Below, piece after piece: positions 6,004-12,729 of a stretch of 12,729 bases of DNA. A model generated the notes under the pieces. It was not told where the DNA came from. It was given only the letters and a program-made list of their open reading frames with translations, and did no database searches. A program made the position numbers and the translations under genes. Every line of letters begins with the position of its first letter. The stretch's first letter is position 1. The stretch comes from Hyphomicrobiaceae bacterium UBA4118. Lineage in GTDB: Bacteria; Pseudomonadota; Alphaproteobacteria; Rhizobiales; Methyloligellaceae. The stretch lies in the NCBI GenBank assembly GCA_002383105.1, contig DFXC01000173.1:1-12729 (forward strand). The letters run 5' to 3'.

Positions 6004-7443
6004 ATGAGAGGCCGCTGGCTCAAGCTTTTTTTGACCGCAGCGGCTCTTGTCGGGCTCGTTCCTGCCGCCATGCTCTATGCAGCAACGCGCGCGGCGCCCT
6101 GCGATAGAACCGAGGTCACGGCGTCGATCGGCACAAGTGGAGCGGCTCTGCCGGCCGGCCCGCCTCCTGATCGTCTCGACATCGTCCTGGTCGGCGACAC
6201 GGGCTTCAACTCCAGCGATGCCCCGGTCGACGCCAAGGGCATTCATAAAGGCAGAGCCGTGACGAGCTTCCCCGAGACGCTCGCCGGGATCTCCCGCGAC
6301 ATCGACGGCGATCTCGCCTTCGCCAATGTCGAGACCGTCGTCACCGACCGGAACGACCTTTCCCCCGAGAGCAAGGACAAGGACGCCCCATTCCATTTCC
6401 GGAGCCACCCGGCGGCGGTGAAGGCCCTCATGGATGTCGGCTTCAATATGTTCGGGCTCGCCAACAACCACGCTTTTGACTATGGCGCGACAGGCATCGA
6501 GGAGACGCTCTATCATTTCGCCGTGGCCAACGCCGAGCGGGCCATCGCCTATGCAGGCATCGGCAGCAATTTCGAGGAGGCGATCCACCCTTCCTGCCTC
6601 GACCTCGACGGCACGCGGATCGCCTTCTCGGCCATCGGCCTCATCACCGGCGACCAGCCGCAATATCGCGCCGACCCCAAGAGCGCGGTCCAGGCGTCAT
6701 ACCGCAATCGCCCCGATTTCGAGGCGGTGGTGGACAAGCTCATCGCCATGTCGGCCGACTACCGCATCCTCTCCATCCATTACGGGCTCGAAGGCCGCGT
6801 CGTGCCCGACGACCGGCAGCTTGCCGACTGGCGCGGGTTTGCCGCCGAAGAGAAGGGCATCGACCTGATCGTCGGCCACCACCCACACGTGGCACAAGGG
6901 GTGGAGCTCGACGGCAAGTCCCTGATTTTCTACGGGCTCGGCAATTTCCTGCATCCAGGCACCGCCGAGATGACCCGCTTCGGGCTTTGCCGCGACTATG
7001 GGCTGATGGCCAAGGTGCATCTTGCGCGCGCCGACGGCAGTTGGCGCGTCGAGGCCATCGAGGCGATTCCCTTGACCAACACGCAAACGAAGCCTGAACG
7101 CTTCTCCCCTGAGGAGTCGCAGAAGCGCATTTATGCCCTTAATCATCTCGGCGCGGGGCTCGACGACGGGAAGAACGCCAAGGGCGTGCGCTTCACCCCG
7201 CAAGCCGATGGCTCAGGGCTGTACTGCGCGGAAGGCGCTGCCGATCTCGGCGGGAAACTTGCCACGCTCTGCCAGGGCTGGCAGCCGGCGGCCGAACCGA
7301 ACAAGCCGCTCGCCGATAAGATCGCTGACGCCTGCGAGGACAAGCCCTTCTATGGCCGGCACGCCGCCCCCAAGCGCCGCGCGTCGTCGCGCCGCGAGTC
7401 ATCACCCTCGCCCTTCCCGTTCCAAGGGCTCAGACCTTTCTAG
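6004..7443 (+). CDS. CapA-family protein (poly-gamma-glutamate capsule / metallophosphatase-like)
   Basis: A 479-residue exported or membrane-anchored protein; residues 1-28 form a signal/anchor helix. The CapA fold signatures are in order: VLVGDTGFN (D65), FANVET (N108, E110), GLANNHAFDYG (N154-H156), SIHYG (H259), GHHPHVAQGVE (H292-H295) and YGLGNF (310-315). These are putative metal-binding and catalytic residues of a calcineurin-like domain. Founding members take part in poly-gamma-glutamate capsule production in Bacillus, but most proteobacterial members have no proven role, and no capB/capC partners are nearby. After the domain (about residue 355) there is a C-terminal extension of about 120 residues ending in an Arg/Ser/Pro-rich tail (457-479). 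It is 13 bases downstream of the GMC gene and probably co-transcribed. Its TAG overlaps the convergent pheT stop. GAGG at 5989-5992 is a somewhat distant ribosome binding site. Confidence 0.87.
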   Translation: MRGRWLKLFLTAAALVGLVPAAMLYAATRAAPCDRTEVTASIGTSGAALPAGPPPDRLDIVLVGDTGFNSSDAPVDAKGIHKGRAVTSFPETLAGISRDIDGDLAFANVETVVTDRNDLSPESKDKDAPFHFRSHPAAVKALMDVGFNMFGLANNHAFDYGATGIEETLYHFAVANAERAIAYAGIGSNFEEAIHPSCLDLDGTRIAFSAIGLITGDQPQYRADPKSAVQASYRNRPDFEAVVDKLIAMSADYRILSIHYGLEGRVVPDDRQLADWRGFAAEEKGIDLIVGHHPHVAQGVELDGKSLIFYGLGNFLHPGTAEMTRFGLCRDYGLMAKVHLARADGSWRVEAIEAIPLTNTQTKPERFSPEESQKRIYALNHLGAGLDDGKNAKGVRFTPQADGSGLYCAEGAADLGGKLATLCQGWQPAAEPNKPLADKIADACEDKPFYGRHAAPKRRASSRRESSPSPFPFQGLRPF

Positions 7444-9854
7444 CCGCGCAACTCGCCGCCGGTGGCCTTGGTCACGGCTGCGACGATCTTGGCCGCCACC
7501 GCCTCGATCTCGGCGTCGGTGAGCGTCTTCTCCCGCGGCTGGAGCGTTACCTCGATGGCGAGCGACTTCCTGCCCTCCGGCACGCCCTGGCCGGTGAACA
7601 CGTCGAACACCCCCACATCGCTGATCAGCGCGCGGTCGGCGCCAAGGGCGGCGCGCACCACGTCGCCTGCCGCTACGTCGCGGTCGAGTAGGAAGGCAAA
7701 GTCGCGCCTGACCGGCTGGAGATCTGAAGCATCGAGCGCAAGCCGCCCCGCGCCCTTGCGCTTCGCCGGCGGGATGGCGTCAAGATAAAGCTCGAAGCCT
7801 GCGATCGGCGCATCGACGCCGAGACTTGCCAGAAGATCGGGATGAAGCTCGCCGAACACGCCGAGCACGGTTTTGGGCCCGAGCTTGAGCGCACCTGAGC
7901 GGCCGGGATGAAACCAGGGCGGTGCCTCGCGGGCGCTCGTGAGGCTCGCCTGAGCAAGGCCGAGTGCTGCCAGCGCCGCCACCGCGTCCTCCTTGACGGC
8001 GAAAACGTCAGAGGCAGGCGCCTCGCCAGACCAATGGCGGCCTGAGCCTTCAAGCGTCGAATGTCCGAAGCGGACGCCGGAAGCGGCCACGAATTGATCC
8101 TCAGGGGCCGCACCCCGATAGGCCTGGCCAAGCTCGAACAGGGCGCCGTCGGCAAAGCCCCGGTCGCGGTTACGCTGCGCCGCGGTGATCAGCCCCGGCA
8201 AGAGCGAGGGGCGCATCTGCGCAAGCTCCGTGGAGATCGGATTGCTCAAGGTCAGCTCGGGGGCGCCGCCGCCGAAAAGCTTCGCTTCGATTGGCGGGAT
8301 GAACGACCAGGTCACCGCCTCGACGAAGCCGCGTGAGGCGAGCACCCGCCGCGTGAGCCTCTGGCGCAGTTGCGCCTCGGTGAGCACGGGCTTTGCTACG
8401 CCGGCAGCCCGTGTCATCGGCGTCGCCGGCACGTTGTCCACGCCGACGAGCCGCACGACCTCCTCCACGAGGTCGGCGGGGCCGGTAATGTCGGGGCGCC
8501 ATGAGGGCGGTGCGGCCTTGAGCGCCTTCCCCTTGCCGTCGAGCCCGACACCGAGCGCCGTCAGAAGCTGCTTGATCTCGCGCGGCTCAAGATCGAGCCC
8601 GCTCAAGCGTTTCACGAGGCCAAGATCGAATTTGAACGGGCGGTTCGCTTTTGGCGGCTTCCCCGCGATGATGACCTTACTCGGCTCCCCACCGCAAAGC
8701 TCGAGAACCAGGCTCGTCGCAAGCTCGAGCCCCGGCACCACGAAATCCGGATCGACGCCGCGCTCGAAGCGATAGCGCGCGTCCGACTGGATGCGGAGCT
8801 TCCGCCCGGTGCGTGCCGTGCGCTTCGGGTCGAAATAGGCGGACTCGATGAAGACGTTGGTGGTGGCGAGGGTAACGCCGGTGTCCTCGCCGCCCATCAC
8901 CCCGCCAAGGCCGAGCACGGCGCGGTCGTCGGCGATGACGCACATCTCGCCGTCAACCGCATAGGTCTTGCCGTCGAGCGCTGCGAACGACTCTCCCTTG
9001 CGCCCCAGCCGCGCGCGGATCGCGCCCGTGAGCTTGTCGGCGTCATAGACATGGAGCGGGCGGGCGCGGTCGTAGGAGATGTAGTTGGTGATGTCGACCA
9101 GCGCGTTGATGGGGCGCAAGCCAATCGCCTTCAGCCGCGTGCGCAGCCAGTCAGGGCTCGGCCCGTTCGTGACGTTGCGCACGAGACGCCCGGCAAAGAC
9201 CGGGCAGGCGCTGGCACTTTCCTTGTCGAAGTCGAGCTCGATCGGGGTCGGGCTGACGAACCCGCCCTTGACCGGCTTGACCGTGTCCTTTTTCAATTTG
9301 CCGAGACCGGCGGCGGCAAGGTCGCGCGCAATGCCGCGTACGCCGAGGCAGTCGGGCCGGTTCGGCGTGATGGCGACCTCGATCACCGCATCGTCGAGGC
9401 CGAGCGCCGAAGCGGCAGGGCTGCCGATCTTCGCGCCGGCGTCGAGCTCGATGATGCCGCTATGCTCGTCGGAAAGCTGAAGCTCCCGTTCAGAGAGCAG
9501 CATGCCGTTAGATTCGACGCCCCTGATCTTGGCCTTGGTGAGGGTGAGGTCGCCGCCGGGGACATAGCTGCCCACGGGAGCGAACACGCCCTTGAGCCCG
9601 GTGCGCGCATTCGGCGCGCCGCACACGACTTGCAAGCGCTCAGTGCCGGTATCGACCTCGCACACCTGAAGCTTGTCGGCGTTAGGATGCTTCTCGCACC
9701 TGAGCACCTCCGCCACGCGGAACGGCGCGAACGCGGTCGCCGGATCGAACACCTCCTCGACCTCGAGCCCGATGCGGGTGAGCGTCGCGGCGATCGTCTC
9801 CACGCTCGCCTTCGTGTCGAGATGCTCCTTGAGCCATGCGAGCGTGAATTTCAT
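7440..9854 (-). CDS. pheT: Phenylalanyl-tRNA synthetase beta subunit
   Basis: Non-catalytic and editing subunit of the alpha2-beta2 phenylalanine-tRNA ligase in the cytoplasm. The 804-residue length is normal. An N-terminal MKFTLAWLKEHLDT leads into an EMAP-like tRNA-binding domain (about 39-150: KHPNADKLQVCEVD, SNGMLLSERELQLSDEHSGI). The B3/B4 editing region contains NRPDCLGVRGIARDLAA (165-181), INALVDITNYI (249-259), HVYDADKL (268-275) and GVMGGEDTGV (318-327). A B5 domain (about 406-478) ends before the catalytic-like core. The C-terminal ferredoxin-fold anticodon-binding domain spans about 711-804, with PVRRDFAFLL and GKS-like segments. It lies 3 bases after pheS in the same operon. Its stop shares a CTAG with the convergent CapA-family gene, and no terminator is seen between them. 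Confidence 0.98.
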   Translation of the reverse strand: MKFTLAWLKEHLDTKASVETIAATLTRIGLEVEEVFDPATAFAPFRVAEVLRCEKHPNADKLQVCEVDTGTERLQVVCGAPNARTGLKGVFAPVGSYVPGGDLTLTKAKIRGVESNGMLLSERELQLSDEHSGIIELDAGAKIGSPAASALGLDDAVIEVAITPNRPDCLGVRGIARDLAAAGLGKLKKDTVKPVKGGFVSPTPIELDFDKESASACPVFAGRLVRNVTNGPSPDWLRTRLKAIGLRPINALVDITNYISYDRARPLHVYDADKLTGAIRARLGRKGESFAALDGKTYAVDGEMCVIADDRAVLGLGGVMGGEDTGVTLATTNVFIESAYFDPKRTARTGRKLRIQSDARYRFERGVDPDFVVPGLELATSLVLELCGGEPSKVIIAGKPPKANRPFKFDLGLVKRLSGLDLEPREIKQLLTALGVGLDGKGKALKAAPPSWRPDITGPADLVEEVVRLVGVDNVPATPMTRAAGVAKPVLTEAQLRQRLTRRVLASRGFVEAVTWSFIPPIEAKLFGGGAPELTLSNPISTELAQMRPSLLPGLITAAQRNRDRGFADGALFELGQAYRGAAPEDQFVAASGVRFGHSTLEGSGRHWSGEAPASDVFAVKEDAVAALAALGLAQASLTSAREAPPWFHPGRSGALKLGPKTVLGVFGELHPDLLASLGVDAPIAGFELYLDAIPPAKRKGAGRLALDASDLQPVRRDFAFLLDRDVAAGDVVRAALGADRALISDVGVFDVFTGQGVPEGRKSLAIEVTLQPREKTLTDAEIEAVAAKIVAAVTKATGGELRG

Positions 9855-9857
9855 GGC

Positions 9858-10946
9858 CTAAGCGCTCAGACCACCGGCAAGCGTCGGCACGGCAAGCGGG
9901 GCGAAGCCGTAATGCTTGAGCCAGCGGAGGTCGCCCGCGAAGAAGGCGCGCAGGTCCGGCATGCCGTATTTCAGCATGGCGATGCGGTCGATCCCCATGC
10001 CGAAGGCGAAGCCCTGATAGCGGTCTGGGTCGAGCCCGACATTCTTGAGCACGTTGGGATGCACCATGCCGCAGCCGAGAATCTCGAGCCACTCGTCGCC
10101 CTCGCCGATCCTGATCTCATCGCCCACCTTGGCGTAGCCGATATCGACCTCCATGGAGGGTTCGGTGAAGGGGAAGTGGCTGGCGCGGAAGCGCATCTTC
10201 ACCGAGGGTACCTCGAAGAACGCCTTGCAGAATTCCTCGAGCACCCATTTCAGATGCCCGAGATGGGTTTCCTCGTCGATCACCAGCCCCTCGACCTGAT
10301 GGAACATCGGCGTATGGGTCTGGTCGGAGTCGCTCCGATAGACGCGGCCCGGCGCGATGATACGCAGAGGCGGCTTCTCCCGCAGCATGGTCCTGATCTG
10401 CACCGGGCTCGTATGGGTGCGCAGCACCGCGCGGGTACCGTCGGAAGCAGGCGCGAAATAGAACGTGTCGTGATCTTGCCGCGCCGGATGCTCGGGCGGG
10501 ATGTTGAGCGCGGTGAAGTTGTTGAAGTCGGTCTCAATATCCGGCCCCTCGGCAATCGAGAAGCCCATATCGGCGAAGATCTCGGTGATCTCGTCGGTCA
10601 CCTGGCTCACGGGGTGGATGCGGCCCTCGGCAAGAGGCCCTTCGCGCATCGGAAGCGTGACATCGGCGTACTCTGCGGCGAGCTTCCCGGCCGTCGCGGC
10701 CTTGGCGAGTTCCTGCCGCTTGGCCTCGAGCGCCTCGCCTACGCTTGCCTTCAAGCTGTTGACGACTTGGCCGTAGGCCTTGCGCTCATCCGGCGGAAGT
10801 GAGCCGAGCGCCTGCATCAGCTCCGAGATGCGGCCCTTCTTGCCAAGCGCCGCGATGCGCACCTCTTCGAGCTTGTCAAGGTCGGCGGCTTGCGCGATGG
10901 CGTGAAGCAGCTCAGTCTTGAGACTGTAGAGCTCTAGCGCGCTCAT
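9858..10946 (-). CDS. pheS: Phenylalanyl-tRNA synthetase alpha subunit
   Basis: Catalytic subunit of Phe-tRNA ligase. The 362-residue length is normal. Residues 1-85 form the N-terminal coiled coil that binds tRNA. The class II catalytic core follows: [12 protein letters not shown] (176-187), motif 2 around [22 protein letters not shown] (200-221) and motif 3 [14 protein letters not shown] (312-325), where A314 corresponds to the Ala that sets specificity for Phe. I chose the ATG at 10946 (MSALELYS) because GGGAG lies 8 bases upstream. In-frame starts at 10961 (ATG) and 10970 (TTG) would add 5 or 8 residues but have no comparable site. It is 39 bases downstream of rplT and 3 bases upstream of pheT, so the operon is rpmI-rplT-pheS-pheT. 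Confidence 0.98.
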   Translation of the reverse strand: MSALELYSLKTELLHAIAQAADLDKLEEVRIAALGKKGRISELMQALGSLPPDERKAYGQVVNSLKASVGEALEAKRQELAKAATAGKLAAEYADVTLPMREGPLAEGRIHPVSQVTDEITEIFADMGFSIAEGPDIETDFNNFTALNIPPEHPARQDHDTFYFAPASDGTRAVLRTHTSPVQIRTMLREKPPLRIIAPGRVYRSDSDQTHTPMFHQVEGLVIDEETHLGHLKWVLEEFCKAFFEVPSVKMRFRASHFPFTEPSMEVDIGYAKVGDEIRIGEGDEWLEILGCGMVHPNVLKNVGLDPDRYQGFAFGMGIDRIAMLKYGMPDLRAFFAGDLRWLKHYGFAPLAVPTLAGGLSA

Positions 10947-10979
10947 GGCTTGGGCTCCCATGCCCGGCAAGCCCAGAGA

Positions 10980-10994
10980 CGGGCGTTACGCCCG
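10980..10994 (-). repeat. Small palindrome over the rplT stop codon
   Basis: CGGGCGTTACGCCCG can fold as a short hairpin that contains the TAA stop of rplT. No U tract follows on the minus strand before pheS, so I read it as a possible pause, RNA processing or end-stabilising structure rather than a terminator. Confidence 0.35.
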
Positions 10995-11345
10995 CGCAGC
11001 AGCGGCGGCGGCCTCTACCAGACCCTGGAAGGTTTCCGGCTCACGCACGGCCATGTCGGCAAGCACCTTGCGGTCAAGATCGATCCCGGCCTTTTTCAGC
11101 CCGTCGATCATCCGCCCATAGGTCAGGCCGTTGGCGCGCGCAGCGGCATTGATGCGCTGGATCCACAGCGCCCGGAAGGTGCGCTTCCGCACCTTGCGGT
11201 CGCGATAAGCGTATTGGCCCGCCTTCTCGACCGCCTGGCGGCCGGCGCGGATGGTGTTCTTGCGGCGGCCGTAATAGCCCTTGGCCTGCTTCAGCACCTT
11301 GCGGTGGCGGGCATGGGCTGCAACGCCGCGTTTCACACGGGACAT
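10986..11345 (-). CDS. rplT: 50S ribosomal protein L20
   Basis: Early-assembly protein of the large ribosomal subunit that binds 23S rRNA; in several bacteria it also represses its own operon by binding the leader mRNA. The 119-residue product matches the family throughout. The N-terminus is [35 protein letters not shown], read in two parts, and basic. [21 protein letters not shown] and [20 protein letters not shown] follow, with a short Ala-rich C-terminus. The start has AAGGAG 7 bases upstream. rpmI lies 33 bases upstream on the same strand. Confidence 0.98.
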   Translation of the reverse strand: MSRVKRGVAAHARHRKVLKQAKGYYGRRKNTIRAGRQAVEKAGQYAYRDRKVRKRTFRALWIQRINAAARANGLTYGRMIDGLKKAGIDLDRKVLADMAVREPETFQGLVEAAAAAARA

Positions 11346-11378
11346 GACAGTGCTCCTTCGAAGGCTCGCCCGTAAGCT

Positions 11379-11582
11379 CTAACGGCTATAGGGCAGGAAA
11401 TTCTTCTTCACGATCTTGGCGTCCTCGTCGGACAGGACCATCGTACCCCGCGCATTGCGGACGAATTTCGCGGTACGCTGAATCATGCCGTGACGCTTGC
11501 GCGAGGCTTGGACTTTCACCTTGCCTGTGGCCGTGACCTTGAAGCGCTTCTTGGCACCGCTCTTGGTCTTCATCTTGGGCAT
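11379..11582 (-). CDS. rpmI: 50S ribosomal protein L35
   Basis: Small basic large-subunit protein, 67 residues, of normal length. It begins [20 protein letters not shown] and continues with [12 protein letters not shown] and a C-terminal half ending NFLPYSR, all typical of L35. The start is the ATG at 11582, with an AGGAAG ribosome binding site four bases upstream. An ATG-less upstream extension in the same frame is not credible, as it crosses the leader. It is the first gene of the L35-L20-PheST operon. infC, which heads this operon in Escherichia coli, is not within the roughly 1.1 kb upstream that are visible. Confidence 0.97.
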   Translation of the reverse strand: MPKMKTKSGAKKRFKVTATGKVKVQASRKRHGMIQRTAKFVRNARGTMVLSDEDAKIVKKNFLPYSR

Positions 11583-11672
11583 TTGGCTTCCTTGGTTTTG
11601 ACCCCGGCTCGATGCTCGGCAAATGCGGCTTGAGGGCAGGGGAGAGAGTGTTTCGACGATTTGAAAGCATGC

Positions 11673-11704
11673 GAGCCGCCACGGCATGCCCCGCCGGGCG
11701 GCTC
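11673..11704 (-). promoter_or_regulatory. Long leader hairpin upstream of rpmI
   Basis: GAGCCGCC (11673-11680) pairs with GGCGGCTC (11697-11704). Inside it CGGC (11682-11685) pairs with GCCG (11693-11696). Together they form a 12-bp stem with one bulged base and a 7-base loop. It would lie almost at the 5' end of the predicted rpmI transcript. It could stabilise the mRNA or take part in L20 feedback control, as leader structures do in other bacteria. The role here is inference. Confidence 0.5.
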
Positions 11705-11716
11705 CTAGGAAGCGCC

Positions 11717-11745
11717 TTATAAGGTGGATTTGGGCCCGCTTGCAA
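11717..11745 (-). promoter_or_regulatory. Sigma-70-type promoter of the rpmI-rplT-pheST operon
   Basis: Read on the minus strand, TTGCAA (11745-11740) is followed after exactly 17 bases by TTATAA (11722-11717). Each hexamer matches the housekeeping consensus in four or five positions. Transcription would begin near 11710, giving a leader of about 128 bases before the rpmI ATG. No better pair was noticed in this gap. Confidence 0.65.
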
Positions 11746-11906
11746 GGGTTCCGGGGGCGCCGTCCCAGAACGAGGCACGTCTAAACCATCCGGCTTAACG
11801 CTTGCTTCCGGAGTCCGGCCTTAGGGTCGCCGAGCAAGGCCGTTACCCCTGCCAATCCCAGGTGAACCGCTTTCCATCGGAGCGCAACTTGAGACCATGG
11901 TCGACT

Positions 11907-12729
11907 ATGGACGTCCTGGCCCCCTTCCGCAGGCTTGCCGCCTGGTACTCAAGGCAAAGTCGAGTCACGGGCGATCTGATCGTCATGGGTCTCGTGGGGC
12001 TCCCGATCTATCTGTTTGCCGTCTGGTACGACGCTCTCGACAAGTTCCTCGAATTCACCAACGAGCCGCAAAGCGACGCGATCGACTGGCTCGTGATCCT
12101 TTTCGTTTTCCTCGGCATCGCGGCCAAGATTTACTCGGTTCGCCGCACAATCGACTTGCACCACGAGGTCGTGCGCAGGCGGAAGGCCGAGACCGAGGCG
12201 TATCAGCTGGCCCGCCACGACGTGCTCACCGGCCTTCCCAACCGCCGCTGGTTCATCGAGGATTTCGACAAATGGTCGTGCGATCTGCCGGAAGAAGGCT
12301 TGCGCACTGCTCGTCGTCGACCTCGACAATTTCAAGCCGATCAACGACGTCTACGGCCACAGGCTCGGCGACGAGGTGCTCCGGGTCATCGCCAAGCGTC
12401 TCACGCGGCTTGCTGAAGGGGGCTCTGTGGCGCGGTTCGGGGGCGACGAGTTTGGCGTCATCATGCGCTACCGCCTCGGCAGCGATGTCCCAGAGCGCTT
12501 GGCGCGGAGCATCGTCCACGAAACATCAAAGCCGATATCGCTTGCCGCCCTGTCGCTCCAGGTTGGCGTAAGCGTGGGCGTCGCCACCTGCGATCCAAGT
12601 GCCCACCGCAATGATGCGATGGCCCAACGTGACGGCGCCAATGTCGAAACCGCGCTGCGGCAGGCGGACATGGCCATGTATTGGGCAAAGGCGGAGGGAC
12701 GCGGTCAATACCGCTTCTTCGACCGCGCC
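11907..12729 (+). pseudogene. Membrane GGDEF protein (diguanylate cyclase type), frameshifted and cut by the window edge
   Basis: GGDEF proteins make cyclic di-GMP from two GTP. The first frame, starting at ATG 11907, gives two hydrophobic helices (about 22-41 and 59-77), then a linker and the GGDEF domain start LARHDVLTGLPNRRWFIEDFDKW (in two pieces, 101-123). This frame then leaves the family and stops at 12416. The rest of the domain is in the next frame, open from about 12292 to the window end: ACALLVVDLDNFKPIND, YGHRLGDEVL, RFGGDEFGVI, VGVSVGVATC and ADMAMYWAKAEGRGQY. One extra base near 12285-12303 would explain it; removing a G or A there gives DLPKKACALLVVDL. Cause may be mutation, sequencing error or, less likely, recoding. 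The allosteric RxxD site is absent (Ala and Gly at those places). An EAL domain could follow outside the window. The TTG at 11802 is a poorer start. Confidence 0.8.

Larger units (their letters stand above)
11583..11906. other. Intergenic region between rpmI and the GGDEF gene
   Basis: This 324-base stretch contains the rpmI leader (11583-about 11710) and the rpmI promoter (11717-11745), described separately. From 11746 to 11906 I see only the upstream region of the plus-strand GGDEF gene. It has no convincing promoter hexamer pair, no tRNA and no open frame of gene-like character. Confidence 0.5.

Noticed and set aside
4194..6071. Minus-strand open frame of 625 codons opposite the GMC gene
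   Set aside because: It is antisense to a protein with clear FAD and active-site motifs. The minus-strand translation has no family signature.
9051..10802. Plus-strand open frame of 583 codons over pheT and pheS
   Set aside because: It lies antisense to two certain genes, is rich in Arg/Ala/Glu/His as expected from the complement of GC-rich coding DNA, and shows no recognisable domain.
10947..10994. Terminator between rplT and pheS
   Set aside because: The palindrome at the rplT stop has no following U run, and the genes are only 39 bases apart in one operon.
11802..11906. TTG start upstream of the GGDEF gene, adding 35 residues
   Set aside because: The extra residues have no family character and no ribosome binding site. 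The ATG at 11907 directly precedes the first membrane helix.
11583..12729. infC upstream of rpmI
   Set aside because: No IF-3-like frame is present on the minus strand here. The space holds the leader, the promoter and a plus-strand GGDEF gene.

Overview
The window is GC-rich, gene-dense chromosomal DNA that looks alphaproteobacterial, most likely Hyphomicrobiales (Rhizobiales). This rests on three things: rpmI-rplT-pheS-pheT form one operon without infC directly in front; the proteins resemble that group as far as can be judged by eye; and lepA lies only about 10 kb from the L35/L20/Phe-RS operon. No species is claimed. There are no rRNA or tRNA genes, insertion sequences, phage genes or CRISPR arrays. 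Most of it is core-genome sequence with a few less characterised accessory genes.

Layout, left to right. (1) 1-1030, minus: the N-terminal 343 codons of lepA (EF-4), running off the left edge. (2) 1183-1868, plus: two small, tandem, homologous genes for exported, very basic proteins. Both have a signal peptide and two cysteines at identical positions (33 and 55), and each gene is followed by a hairpin terminator. I do not recognise a function. (3) 1939-4179, minus: a three-gene redox operon transcribed msrA (exported methionine-S-sulfoxide reductase) -> four-helix b-type cytochrome -> Tat-exported molybdopterin oxidoreductase. The last two genes overlap by ATGA. (4) 4311-7443, plus: a GMC/cholesterol-oxidase-like flavoprotein with a cysteine cluster, then a CapA-family metallophosphatase-like exported protein, 13 bases apart. 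(5) 7440-11582, minus: rpmI, rplT, pheS, pheT, with a good sigma-70-type promoter and a structured leader of about 128 nt in front of rpmI. (6) 11907-12729, plus: a membrane-anchored GGDEF protein whose frame is broken near 12285-12303, continuing off the right edge.

How the genes work together. lepA, rpmI, rplT and pheST all serve translation. The msrA/cytochrome/molybdoenzyme set is best read as an envelope redox unit: quinol electrons would pass through the cytochrome to a periplasmic Mo enzyme, possibly alongside methionine-sulfoxide repair by the exported MsrA. That link is inference. The GMC and CapA pair are probably co-transcribed, but substrate and purpose are unknown.

The observations I consider most worth following up are the tandem C-x21-C basic secreted proteins, the envelope MsrA/cytochrome b/Mo-enzyme operon, and the GGDEF frameshift. 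None is proven to be a new system.
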